64,000 nucleotides of DNA from Rhodospirillaceae bacterium (GCA_016845145.1 JAERTE010000136.1:1-64000); one strand, 5' to 3'; positions 15,054 through 23,634 are shown, counted from the stretch's first letter. Made by a program: numbers and translations. The notes: generated by a model from the letters alone, not told the origin.

Positions 15054-17591
15054 TTATTCCATCGCAACTACTGTGTCATACAATCCATAATGAGATAGAT
15101 CGGAGTGGCTCTCGACCCCCGTATATCTGAGCGAGGCATCTTCGTAGCGCCTAAAGGCGAATACCGCCTGATTCATTTGTTCAGTGTTGAACACCTTGAG
15201 GCGCACGAGCAAATGAAAGTCCTCGACGGTTAAACCGGTGACGGCAAGAAACAGTTCCGGCTCAAGCTTGGTAATCACATCTTGGAGCGTGTTTTCTCGG
15301 AAGTCAGTCAGATACATGAAGGCGGGAATACGTGTCGCAAATTTGATGAGCTTCTCCTGTACCATTTTGCGTTTGGACTTGTATTCTTTCTCTTCGGCTG
15401 TGAGTTCCTTTTTCTCTCGGTCAGAGAGATCGCCTTCCTTGCCCTTCTTCTTGAGTTCTTTGACTTTGTCGCTCTTGTTGATGATCGTCTCAATGATATT
15501 GTCACCAAGTGAGCGCCATCCCTCAATACGTTCAACCGCAGCAATAGCCTCAGGGTTATCCATGATACGGCGCAAGGTGTCGTTATCGACATTGACCAGC
15601 AACGCGCTTTCCCATTTTCGGGCCAAGAGTGTTGCCGACGTTCCAGCCATCGCAATATCCAGAATGCCGCCAGCGTCAATCTGGGTCATGTTCGCGCCGT
15701 CATAGGCTAATACAGGCAGAAACGATACAAGCTCCTTCACGGCGTTTTCCGGGTTTGACTCGTTTGGTGAGAGACCGATTCCATATTCTGAAAGTTGGCG
15801 AAGTGCTCGTGTTGGCGCGAAATCAAAGACAAAGCATACGGGTTTGAGGATTTCTTCTTCGTTTGGATCATCGCCATTGGGGTTTTTGATGGACCAAGGT
15901 GATTGAACTCGGAACGCGGCTTGGAAGTATGTTTCAGGTGATTTAAGATTACGGAGCATCAAGATTGAAGACCACTGCTTGACCGTAATCCCCGTCGTAA
16001 GCTTTCCGCACGACAGCGTGATCGTCTTTGTATCGAACCCGTTACCAATCGCCTTGCGGACAGGCGGCACTGCGCTAAGACCAATTCCAGCAGAAACGCC
16101 AGCTGCTACGACAACCTCATAGTCGTGCCAGAAGGTGTTCTGCTTTTCTTGCAGCAGATTTGCCATTGCATGACAGGACGCAACATTCGGCATGAACCAG
16201 AATGAGTGTTGAAGATACGGCAACAAGCGAACATCCGAATATGGGAATGGTGGCCGTGTACCAGTTTTTAGGGCTTCAACAACATTAGGCGCGTACTGCC
16301 CCCGGATGATATCCAGCCACTTCTGTACGTCATTCTTGTATTTGAACTTGGCGGTATCACCTTCACCCGAGGCCGAAAAAAACTCGTTCAGGTCAAATTC
16401 GTCAAACTCTCCTGCACTCGCTACGGCCAATAATTCGTCTGGCATCTGATATGTCAGGAGACGCATTTGAGGCAGCGCGCCATATGGATTCCATTTATCG
16501 GGATGTTTAGCAGCGAATTCGGCCTTGGCACGTTGTTCGTCGGTGTAGGTCCAATTGAAGATTTGCTCTTCAATAAACTCGCCGGTAGCTAAGGCTTTAA
16601 ATGGAGTGCCAGACAGATACAGGTATGCTTTGGTGGTAATTGGCAGGAAGTCAGTTTCCTTTTCCGACACGACCATCAGGTCTTCGTTTACGCCCTCAAG
16701 CGCTGGATCGTATTCAAGCTTTGCCTCTTTCTTGAATACCTTTTCATCCTCTCCTTCGAACAATTCCTTTGCTGTGTCCCGCCAAGCGCCGAAATGATAT
16801 TCGTCGAAGATTACAAGGTCCCAATTGACCAAGTGGAGCCATTCATTCTTCGGCTTGATGTTTCCAGCTTTGTCGCGGCCCAAAAGGTCTTGGAAGGAGC
16901 CGAAATAGACGACGTGGCGTTTCTCTTCGACTTTGCTTAGATCAACGCCCGATGACGTGGACATATACTCCCACCCATCGAAGTCTACGTGGCTCTCTAG
17001 GTCTGTTTGCCATGCATCTTCAACGGCGGGTTTGAACGTCACAACAAGGACGCGTTTCGCTCCCATTCGTTTGGCAAGCTGGTACGAAGTAAAAGTCTTC
17101 CCGAACCGCATCTTCGCATTCCATAAGAAACGAGGAACTGCGTGCATGTCCTCCGACCAACGCGAATGGAAATACGAATGCGTTACCTCGACCGCCTCAG
17201 CTTGTTCACGACGCATCGGGAAGGTTTGGTGGTGCGTTCCGGTATATCTAGCACCTGTTCTTAATTCGGTTAGGACTGTTTTGACGTCCTCAACCGAGCA
17301 GCGCATCCATTCCAAATCCGTGTTTTCAAAACCTTTTTGGATTAGTGCAGCGCGAACCTCGTGATCCGAAAATACACTTCCATCCTCTCGCTCAGCGAGT
17401 TCATCTAACTCGATCTTGTAGTTCTTGATCGCTGCCGTCTTGAGTTGTTCTGCAACACGTCGCTTCACATCACGCGTAGTTTGCCCAACTTTCAACAAAC
17501 CATCGTGCGCATCATCAGCAATCGAGTAAGCGTAGACCCGTAGCCTAACCTCCTTCTTAGGTGTTAAAATCTCCTCAATGGCTACCGTCAT
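15054..17591 (-). CDS. GIY-YIG nuclease domain fused to SF2 helicase (restriction subunit)
   Basis: The 845-aa protein has an N-terminal GIY-YIG-like domain (RVYAYSI at 18-24, LLKVGQTTRDVKRR at 32-45) followed by a superfamily 2 helicase. A Q-like motif is near 127-135, the ATP-binding segment AKMRFGKTF at 159-167 (Lys165), and the DEAH-type box DEYH at 263-266. Motif III-like YLSGTPF is present, and QAAFRVQSP resembles motif VI. A Lys/Glu-rich coiled segment lies near 690-730. AGGAAG precedes the ATG. It is probably the translocase/cleavage subunit of the restriction system. It lies 34 bases after the NPPY methylase gene. Confidence 0.88.
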   Translation of the reverse strand: MTVAIEEILTPKKEVRLRVYAYSIADDAHDGLLKVGQTTRDVKRRVAEQLKTAAIKNYKIELDELAEREDGSVFSDHEVRAALIQKGFENTDLEWMRCSVEDVKTVLTELRTGARYTGTHHQTFPMRREQAEAVEVTHSYFHSRWSEDMHAVPRFLWNAKMRFGKTFTSYQLAKRMGAKRVLVVTFKPAVEDAWQTDLESHVDFDGWEYMSTSSGVDLSKVEEKRHVVYFGSFQDLLGRDKAGNIKPKNEWLHLVNWDLVIFDEYHFGAWRDTAKELFEGEDEKVFKKEAKLEYDPALEGVNEDLMVVSEKETDFLPITTKAYLYLSGTPFKALATGEFIEEQIFNWTYTDEQRAKAEFAAKHPDKWNPYGALPQMRLLTYQMPDELLAVASAGEFDEFDLNEFFSASGEGDTAKFKYKNDVQKWLDIIRGQYAPNVVEALKTGTRPPFPYSDVRLLPYLQHSFWFMPNVASCHAMANLLQEKQNTFWHDYEVVVAAGVSAGIGLSAVPPVRKAIGNGFDTKTITLSCGKLTTGITVKQWSSILMLRNLKSPETYFQAAFRVQSPWSIKNPNGDDPNEEEILKPVCFVFDFAPTRALRQLSEYGIGLSPNESNPENAVKELVSFLPVLAYDGANMTQIDAGGILDIAMAGTSATLLARKWESALLVNVDNDTLRRIMDNPEAIAAVERIEGWRSLGDNIIETIINKSDKVKELKKKGKEGDLSDREKKELTAEEKEYKSKRKMVQEKLIKFATRIPAFMYLTDFRENTLQDVITKLEPELFLAVTGLTVEDFHLLVRLKVFNTEQMNQAVFAFRRYEDASLRYTGVESHSDLSHYGLYDTVVAME

Positions 17592-17625
17592 GAAATTACA
17601 CTTCCTAAAATGGCCCGCTTAGAAA

Positions 17626-19191
17626 TTAGTCATCATGCTTAGCAACTTGGCTTTCGATGTAGGCAATTTCCTCTTCCGATAGGCCGTACCGGCTATAAAG
17701 CTTCTCATCATCCCAAGATTCATCGTAAGAAATATCCGGAACAAATGAATAAACATCGCGGTTTGCGTGCTGCGTAGCTTTACGCAATGACACTAGAAAT
17801 CGGACAAATCTTGTTTTTAGATAAGATGCGTAATTTTCTGCCGAAGCTTCATCTTCAAAACGCCCTGCAACCAAGTACGTCTCGGTACATGCGGTTCCAG
17901 GAGGCGCAATTATAGGCTTGCTGAGAAATTTCGTTTCTACTGCAGCGCTAGTACCTTGGACGGCTGTCATTAGGACCTTCCAAGTATCTACCCACTCACA
18001 ATTCACGACTATCTCACTCCTATGGATCCAAGTAATTTTTTGGGAACCAAATAACTTTATCGGGTTCTCGATCTTTGCAGCGCTGGGTTTTCCGTGGAAG
18101 AAAGTACGTAAGCCAAATGGCTTTCCCGCAGAGACTCTTTGCGCAAGCGTCGGCTCACTCTTTTCTTTCACTTTTTCTAGAATAGGGACCGCCTCGTTTC
18201 GACGAACTAAAACATCATAGTCGTCAAGGTAACGCGAGACTGCGGGTCCAGTTGGCTCGCCATCCCAGAATGTTTGGACTGAACAAGGCCCGTTATAATC
18301 CCGACCCCAAAGAAAGTACGAAATTCCGCCTCTGATTTTAACGCCAGGAAACGCTTCATAGAGCTTTGGAAAATCGACGATGCTATGCATCCTTCGGTCG
18401 GAGAGCATTTTCTTGCGGAATTGATCCAAACCCTTACCCCCGGCCATCCATCGAGAGGGAGTAACAAAGACGGCGTATTGCGGCTCCAGATCCAATGCTT
18501 TTTCAACAAACATCTGATAAATCGGCGCTGCGCTTGATCCATGCCCACCGTCATCAAGCTGATAAGGCGGATTTCCAATTATTACGTCGAACTGCATATT
18601 TTCCCCAAACCAGTTAGCTATTTCAGCCTTTACGTCATCAGTATGTAAAAGAGCATACGCGTGGGTTTCCAAGCCATCTCCTCTATCAAGGACCTTCTGG
18701 CGGGCACCACAATAACTACATTTTCCATCACTCCATGAATGCTCGAGACGCTCGAACCAAATGTTTCCCGCATCTGAGCCAAAACCCCCAACAACCGAGT
18801 GGGGCCCATTCGCATGTTTCGAACAATACACGCTGCGCCGCGCAAGCAAGCTGGTCAGGTAAGTTATCCCGATACCAAATACTTGTTTCGACAACACATG
18901 GTCGACTCGCTCATCGAGATCAGGAAACTCTTCTGAAAGCCCGTCTATTAATCTCGTAGCGATCTCTCGTAAAAACACACCAGATTTTGTGAATGGGTCG
19001 AGAAACCTCAGCGAACTATTAGCCCACAGGTTTTCACCGTCATGATTATTGGCCCACGCTAAGGTCAGAGTCTCAAGCATCTGATTTGCAAACTCTGGCG
19101 GTGTAAAGACTTCGTCGTTCGAGAGATTTGCAATACAAGTTAAAACGTCTGGGTTTCGGCCCCGAAGCGAGAAGCTTGCCTGATTGCTCAT
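17626..19191 (-). CDS. Eco57I-type N6-adenine DNA methyltransferase (NPPY subunit)
   Basis: The 521-aa protein has VFTPPEFANQML at 28-39, a motif-I-like DPFTKSGVFL at 65-74 in place of the usual DPACGSG, and the catalytic motif IV GNPPYQL at 206-212. A possible metal site CSYC is at 158-161. The C-terminal half may recognise the DNA target. The start ATG 19191 overlaps the upstream methylase stop as ATGA and has GGGAGAG before it; an in-frame ATG at 19206 is less likely. The protein should methylate adenine to protect host DNA. Whether the odd motif I binds SAM alone is uncertain. Confidence 0.88.
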   Translation of the reverse strand: MSNQASFSLRGRNPDVLTCIANLSNDEVFTPPEFANQMLETLTLAWANNHDGENLWANSSLRFLDPFTKSGVFLREIATRLIDGLSEEFPDLDERVDHVLSKQVFGIGITYLTSLLARRSVYCSKHANGPHSVVGGFGSDAGNIWFERLEHSWSDGKCSYCGARQKVLDRGDGLETHAYALLHTDDVKAEIANWFGENMQFDVIIGNPPYQLDDGGHGSSAAPIYQMFVEKALDLEPQYAVFVTPSRWMAGGKGLDQFRKKMLSDRRMHSIVDFPKLYEAFPGVKIRGGISYFLWGRDYNGPCSVQTFWDGEPTGPAVSRYLDDYDVLVRRNEAVPILEKVKEKSEPTLAQRVSAGKPFGLRTFFHGKPSAAKIENPIKLFGSQKITWIHRSEIVVNCEWVDTWKVLMTAVQGTSAAVETKFLSKPIIAPPGTACTETYLVAGRFEDEASAENYASYLKTRFVRFLVSLRKATQHANRDVYSFVPDISYDESWDDEKLYSRYGLSEEEIAYIESQVAKHDD

Positions 19192-19853
19192 TTGGCGCTC
19201 TCCCATTCGTTACTTCCACCATCGGCAAGTTCACTCAGTGTCATCGTCGGATAAGTCTTAATCGGCTTAAACAACTCGTGTTTGCCGAGGTGGGCAAACA
19301 AGGAGCCCTCAGCACTGAATGCCGCCGAACCAGTCAGTACATCTAGACGAAAATCACGGCGCTGGAACTTGCCCTTCCCAACGTAGCCCCACTCGGCAAA
19401 TGAAATTGGTTGGCCATCTATCGTTTTCATCGTCATGGCATCACCGTGAACCAAGTTGCATGACAACACAAATGAGGTGGCTTGGTAGACTTCATCATCG
19501 GCGCCCACGGCGAGGTACTCAGCAATAATCTCAAGCAAGTTCGCCCGACACTCGGCAATGTTATCTTCCAGCAACTCGACGCCGTATATACACATTAGGC
19601 CCAATAAGGCGTAATGCCGCTTCTCGAAGTCAGACTTTCTGAACTTCAACTCGACTGCTGCTAGTTTGCGTTTGAGTACGTTGATGAGGAAATTTCCACT
19701 TCCGCATGCGGGCTCTAGAAAGCGCGAGTCGATACGTTCACTTTCCTCCTTCACAAGATCAAGCATGGCCTCAACCAGCCAAGGCGGTGTGAAAACTTCG
19801 CCATGATCAGCTACTCTTTGTTTTGATTTTATTAGGCTCACGGCTCTGTCCAT
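19188..19853 (-). CDS. N6-adenine methylase-like subunit lacking the NPPY motif
   Basis: The 221-aa protein has GEVFTPPWLVEAML (18-31) and a textbook SAM-binding motif I, FLEPACGSGNFL (45-56), then a NLVHGDAM segment. It ends without any NPPY or DPPY motif. It therefore looks like the SAM-binding half of a methylase, next to a second protein with a degenerate motif I and a good NPPY. The pair may form a heterodimeric enzyme. It starts 4 bases after the Mrr gene ends and overlaps the next gene by 4 bases. Confidence 0.85.
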   Translation of the reverse strand: MDRAVSLIKSKQRVADHGEVFTPPWLVEAMLDLVKEESERIDSRFLEPACGSGNFLINVLKRKLAAVELKFRKSDFEKRHYALLGLMCIYGVELLEDNIAECRANLLEIIAEYLAVGADDEVYQATSFVLSCNLVHGDAMTMKTIDGQPISFAEWGYVGKGKFQRRDFRLDVLTGSAAFSAEGSLFAHLGKHELFKPIKTYPTMTLSELADGGSNEWESAK

Positions 19854-19857
19854 CCCT

Positions 19858-20880
19858 CTAATCGTCGTCTACCAACGACCAAATCTGTTGCATCGGAAGT
19901 TCGGCTTGCAGCTCCTTTGGGAGGCTTGTGTAGACATCTTGAATTTCTTGGACGAACTCTTCGGCATTCCAGAGGCGTATATTGAAAAAATCTCTTCTGG
20001 CTTCCTCTTCGACGGTTCCCTTGAAACCACCCCACGAAACAAATAGGCCATGCTCAGCGCCGAACTTCTGCATGACCCCTTTCAATTCATCGTAATCCTT
20101 TGAACCAATGGCGGCGTCGCTTGACTTCACCTGAACGCATAGTCGCGGCTCGTCAAATCCCATCGGGCCGCGTCCAGCAAGAATATCAGCTCCTCCATCA
20201 GCGCCTTTTCTTTTGTTGACGCGGACCTCGAAACCCTGTGCACGTAGCACCTCGGCCACAAGTGCTTCCATTTTGTGGCCTTTGAATTTCCGGCCGATAA
20301 AATCGCTGATCTGTTGGCGCGCAACCTGTTCTAAATCGAGAATGTCATCATCGTCAGTGGTAACGCCGCCATCGTCGGGTTGGAGTTTCGACGGGACAGG
20401 CTTTTTGCCAGCGATAACAGCCTTTATACGCTCTTCAGCATCGTTTTTGATAACCCGAAAGACTGTGAGAGCAGACCCGAAAGAATACAAAATATCTTGG
20501 TCAAACGCGCTTCGAGGTATCGGTTCACCGGTCCAGTCGACACGTCGGCTGTGTCTCGCATCCTCGGGATTGTCAGAGATGTACTCGTAACCACCAACGA
20601 CTTTGCCAAATGCTATCGCTGGGCGTGTTTTAAGTGGCAGGGCAAAAATATCTCCGATCTCAAACGACTTAAGGAAATTGAACACCTGCCCCGCATTGTT
20701 GCGTGCGGTTCCGGGTTTCATATCTGGATAGGTCTCTTCCACATAAGCCAGCACCTCATCGCGAGTGTTGATGTGGGATAAATTGCCAAGCTCCCCCCAG
20801 CCGATAAACGCACGACCGCCCTCAAGAGCTAAGTTCTCTCGCTCACCATATTTCCCAGCTCTCGCTACCCAAACCGTCAT
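19858..20880 (-). CDS. Mrr-type restriction endonuclease with N-terminal sensor-like region
   Basis: The 340-aa protein has an N-terminal region (1-160) starting MTVWVARAGKYGE and containing FIGWGELGNL, of the kind seen before Mrr catalytic domains. The C-terminal Mrr_cat domain has Glu205 (HKMEALVAEVL), Asp232 (ADGGADIL) and Gln250-Val-Lys252 (CVQVKSS), the PD-QxK variant of the nuclease core. Mrr enzymes often cut modified DNA; here it is embedded in a methylase/helicase operon, so it may instead be a cleavage subunit. Its ATG overlaps the stop of the HTH gene (ATGA). Confidence 0.9.
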   Translation of the reverse strand: MTVWVARAGKYGERENLALEGGRAFIGWGELGNLSHINTRDEVLAYVEETYPDMKPGTARNNAGQVFNFLKSFEIGDIFALPLKTRPAIAFGKVVGGYEYISDNPEDARHSRRVDWTGEPIPRSAFDQDILYSFGSALTVFRVIKNDAEERIKAVIAGKKPVPSKLQPDDGGVTTDDDDILDLEQVARQQISDFIGRKFKGHKMEALVAEVLRAQGFEVRVNKRKGADGGADILAGRGPMGFDEPRLCVQVKSSDAAIGSKDYDELKGVMQKFGAEHGLFVSWGGFKGTVEEEARRDFFNIRLWNAEEFVQEIQDVYTSLPKELQAELPMQQIWSLVDDD

Positions 20881-21074
20881 AACCGCGCTCCCTTGGCCTC
20901 ATTCGCTGGCTTCTGCTCATCAATCCATTTCTCAATTTCCGTTGAGCGAAACCGCCAGGAACCACCAACTTTAAACCCAGGGATTTTACCCTCAGCCGCT
21001 AGACGGTAGGCAGTTTTCTCTTTGATCCTCAAGTACTCAGCCACTTCTTTGATGGTTAGGATGTCATCGGTCAT
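20877..21074 (-). CDS. Excisionase-family helix-turn-helix protein, first gene of the operon
   Basis: This 65-aa protein is a single MerR-like HTH_17 domain: TIKEVAEYLRIKEKTAYRLA followed by the wing GKIPGFKVGGSWRF. ATG 21074 is chosen since the HTH starts right after it; GAAGAG lies 8 nt upstream, and a TTG at 21089 is possible. It is the first gene of the restriction operon and overlaps the Mrr gene by 4 bases. Small HTH proteins at such positions usually control the operon. An excisionase role for the element cannot be excluded. Confidence 0.82.
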   Translation of the reverse strand: MTDDILTIKEVAEYLRIKEKTAYRLAAEGKIPGFKVGGSWRFRSTEIEKWIDEQKPANEAKGARL

Positions 21075-21598
21075 GGGCAGACTCTTCAAAAAACCAGATT
21101 AGGAAAATAACGGAAAATTGGGAAACAAGCAATTGACGATAAATTTTTCATATCAAACGATCTATGCGTTAAACAGGCCCGCCGTTAAATCAATCACACG
21201 GCAGTCAGAATCTATTGGATGGAATCCAGCGTTAGGACCGGGGCGGCAACATCTCATCTGACTTAAGATATTGCCCTTCCCATCATTTTGGCGGCACATC
21301 AAGCGGCTACGGTCAAAGCGACTGAGAAAAGTCGTGTTGTTTTGAACGAAACAAATCAGCGCTGCAGAGGAAATGATGGCCATTGGGTCGCGAAACCTTC
21401 TTCGCCCGGTAGTGAGGCTAGGTCAGATAAATCGAAGAAATTGGCGTCCACGAAAACAACTCAACAATCTATTGAGAGCATCAACAAAGCGTTGATAAAC
21501 TTAAAGGTCTATATGAGAAGGTTCGAAAATTTCCGTCTCAGTAAATTTGGTAGGCTTTCACATTATTTGTGAAAGATAAAAAGAAGGCATAAAGTAGA
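21075..21598. other. 524-base divergent region without a convincing gene
   Basis: It separates the restriction operon from the 21599 gene and should hold both promoters. It contains palindrome copy 5 (21250-21270). A weak 94-codon frame from TTG 21288 exists on the plus strand, but it has no ribosome binding site and no family resemblance. Nothing else was identified. Confidence 0.5.
21250..21270. promoter_or_regulatory. Palindrome copy 5 (21-bp family) with extended arms
   Basis: Fifteen of 21 positions match the copy at 7929-7949. Flanking GGCAA (21245-21249) and TTGCC (21271-21275) extend the inverted symmetry to 31 bp. It lies in the divergent promoter region of the restriction operon. 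Confidence 0.45.
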
Positions 21599-22129
21599 AT
21601 GATGGAGACATTAGAGGAAAACTGTCATCACTGGGGTAGGAAGGTCATTGAATACCTATTTAAAGACGATGAAACGACTTTTGAAGGTGTGATTGATTAC
21701 CTGCGTCATGGCGGCCTTGCGGACAAACCGCCTGTTTTCCAAGAAATTCCGCGCTTCAATGGAGATGGTGTCTATAATCACTTGGTTGCTGGTCACCCTG
21801 GGTTCGCTGAGATTGATGAAGTGCTAGTTAATGCGGTCGAGCTAGACCTGTACAAAACATTGAACGCAGACCCAGAGATCGATGACGAATGCGAGCCAAT
21901 TGAGGGCGCGGTGCTAGTGTACCATTTGCCGAGCGACAGCATTTTTCAAATCAGTGGCGACTTTAGCAACAACCGTGATGCCATGCTGTCCGAGTTCGAA
22001 GCGCTAGCTCCGAGCCGAATTATGAATATTGCAGCTGCATACTTGCTAGATCATCCATGGTTCCAAAATAATGATGGTTGGCCCGATGAACCACCAATCA
22101 AAAACGTTCCAATTGGTTCAATTGAATAA
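21599..22129 (+). CDS. Unrecognised acidic 176-aa island protein
   Basis: It starts MMETLEENCHHWGRKVIEYLF and is acidic, with IDDECEPIEGAVLVYHLP in the middle and DHPWFQNNDGWPDEPP near the C-terminus. It has no membrane segment or signal peptide, and no family was recognised. AGAAGG lies about 12 nt before the ATG, rather far. It is divergent from the restriction operon and could be an accessory or anti-restriction-type factor, but nothing in the sequence shows that. Confidence 0.6.
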   Translation: MMETLEENCHHWGRKVIEYLFKDDETTFEGVIDYLRHGGLADKPPVFQEIPRFNGDGVYNHLVAGHPGFAEIDEVLVNAVELDLYKTLNADPEIDDECEPIEGAVLVYHLPSDSIFQISGDFSNNRDAMLSEFEALAPSRIMNIAAAYLLDHPWFQNNDGWPDEPPIKNVPIGSIE

Positions 22130-22163
22130 GCGATAAATTCGGCAATGCTGTATCGGACAGAAG

Positions 22164-22184
22164 GTTACACGATGTAACGTTTTG
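22164..22184. promoter_or_regulatory. GTTAC-N5-GTAAC operator-like element, copy B
   Basis: GTTAC (22164-22168) and GTAAC (22174-22178) followed by GTTTT match the element at 12038 with 18 of 20 aligned bases equal. It lies between the 21599 gene and the first DUF6641 gene, about 180 nt before the latter. Confidence 0.45.
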
Positions 22185-22357
22185 ACCTGGAAGCCCGCCA
22201 ACCAACGTCGCAAAAGATGTAAACCCTAAGTGCTCACGGCAAAACGTTCCGAGCCACATCCCAGAAAATGATTGCTAGGAAGTGACTACCATTGGCTGTA
22301 TTTCGAATAACTATAGGCGAGAAAGCCTGCCAGTTAACAGCCAATAGGAGCTACAAA

Positions 22358-22801
22358 ATGTCTGCATTGAATAAACTCAAAATCGTTGCTGATATCGATA
22401 ACTCGAAGATCGACCCGGTAGCCGTTGCACGTGGTCGATTGCTTGGCCATCTCGGTGAGCAATTGAAAGCTGCCGAAGCGATGGTCGACGGCACCGAATA
22501 CCGGGTCAAACGTCAACGCTGGGAAACCAACGAAGAGACCGGCGAAAAAGTACGAAAAGAAATCGAAATGCCGCTTCGCAAATGGTACTGGCGCGATGCT
22601 CTTGGTCAGGTTCGGTTTTGCCTCAAGGTCGGCAATAAGCGTTTGCCGCTGAAGGGTGAGGATACGAATATCATCGTCGGCGAAGACACCAAACTACCGG
22701 AGATTATCCAAACCTGCATCAAGGCCGTTGAAGCTGGCGAGTTGGACCAGGCTATTGATCAGGTTGTTAAGGCCAGAAAGCCGATCTCCAAAAAACATTA
22801 A
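22358..22801 (+). CDS. DUF6641 family protein, copy 1
   Basis: The 147-aa protein starts MSALNKLKIVADID, with TAGGAG 7 nt before ATG 22358; an in-frame ATG-like start 66 bases upstream lacks support. The family pattern is visible: the N-terminal SALxKLK, a central EMPLRKWYW segment, GNKRLPLKGEDTNIIV and the C-terminal AVEAGELDQAIDQ. DUF6641 proteins are small alphaproteobacterial proteins common on islands and plasmids, with unknown function. A paralogue lies at 23147. An intrinsic terminator follows directly. Confidence 0.8.
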   Translation: MSALNKLKIVADIDNSKIDPVAVARGRLLGHLGEQLKAAEAMVDGTEYRVKRQRWETNEETGEKVRKEIEMPLRKWYWRDALGQVRFCLKVGNKRLPLKGEDTNIIVGEDTKLPEIIQTCIKAVEAGELDQAIDQVVKARKPISKKH

Positions 22802-22806
22802 GCTTT

Positions 22807-22836
22807 GAGCCCCGTACTTGTCATACGGGGTTCTTC
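22807..22836 (+). terminator. Terminator after DUF6641 copy 1
   Basis: CCCCGTA (22810-22816) pairs perfectly with TACGGGG (22824-22830), followed by TTCTTC. It lies 6 bases after the stop codon. Confidence 0.7.
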
Positions 22837-23146
22837 ATGACTGTCGTATCTGTTTTGAATATGTCACAGAAGCTGATAGAGCGCCGGAGACCAACCAAAA
22901 CCCAATTCATGCTCTCAGTGTACATGGCTAGCGTACTTGGTCTATCAATGAGCTGCTGTGACGCACCACGGGCCAAAAACACCTGTGAAATCATTTCCAG
23001 CTAACCACTGACGATAAATTTCTTACGTCAAGTTAGATACATCTGACAGCAACTGGCTCCCCAAGATTTTCTATTTCAATGAGTTCTTTGTCGTTTGCAC
23101 CACCGAGTTTACGTTAAAGAACATTTAGCGAACAACGGAGGTTCAA
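22837..23146. other. 310-base region between the two DUF6641 genes
   Basis: A 55-codon frame (22837-23004, plus strand, starting MTVVSVLNMSQKL) is present, but its start abuts the terminator stem and it has no proper ribosome binding site, so it is not called a gene. The region also contains palindrome copy 6 at 23019-23039 and the promoter of the second DUF6641 gene. Confidence 0.4.
23019..23039. promoter_or_regulatory. Palindrome copy 6 (21-bp family)
   Basis: Eighteen of 21 positions match the copy at 7929-7949. It lies about 107 nt upstream of the second DUF6641 gene. Confidence 0.5.
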
Positions 23147-23602
23147 ATGGCTGTCTTGAACAAACTCAAAATCAGCAAGAAAACAAAATCTAACCAACAT
23201 GAACCCACAGAACAGCGGCTTCGTCGGATGCTGCGGGAGAAGCTCATGGAACAACGTGAGATGGTGGAAGCCGAGCTACAGGGAAAGCAACTGGTCAAAA
23301 CCACGACCAAGTACATTCCCAACAAAGTGACTGGTGAGCTGATCCAGCAAGAAGTCCCACGTCAATTAAGAAAATGGTACTGGAAAGAACCAGACGGAAC
23401 CGTTTGCATTCATTTGCTCTATGGCAGCATCAAGCTACCGATCAACGGTGAGAACACGACCATCGAGATCAAGAGCCTTGATGAACTACCGAAAACCATT
23501 GGCGTTCTAATGGAAGCGATTGATGCTGGCGAACTCGACGATGCCTTGTTGGCGGCAATGGAGGAGAGAAAGAAGATCATGCGTGGAATTAAGAAAGCTT
23601 GA
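23147..23602 (+). CDS. DUF6641 family protein, copy 2
   Basis: The 151-aa protein starts MAVLNKLKISKKTKS, with GGAGG 6 nt upstream of the ATG. It shares the layout of copy 1: LNKLKI at the start, PRQLRKWYW in the centre, GSIKLPINGENTTIEI, and AIDAGELDDALL near the end. The two copies are clearly related but diverged, with the N-terminal linkers differing most. It is the last gene before attR. Function unknown. Confidence 0.8.
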   Translation: MAVLNKLKISKKTKSNQHEPTEQRLRRMLREKLMEQREMVEAELQGKQLVKTTTKYIPNKVTGELIQQEVPRQLRKWYWKEPDGTVCIHLLYGSIKLPINGENTTIEIKSLDELPKTIGVLMEAIDAGELDDALLAAMEERKKIMRGIKKA

Positions 23603-23634
23603 TAACCGTGATCGTTTCTGAGGCCATTAGATAG

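Noticed and set aside
12858-21074. DISARM, BREX or Dnd system
   Set aside because: No DUF1998, SNF2-type drmD, PglZ, BrxL or Dnd/Ssp proteins were seen. The helicase is fused to GIY-YIG and the gene order differs.
21288-21572. A 94-codon plus-strand gene
   Set aside because: It starts at TTG without a ribosome binding site, has no recognisable pattern and lies in a promoter region.
22837-23004. A 55-codon plus-strand gene between the DUF6641 genes
   Set aside because: Its start abuts a terminator hairpin and has no ribosome binding site; the coding character is weak.
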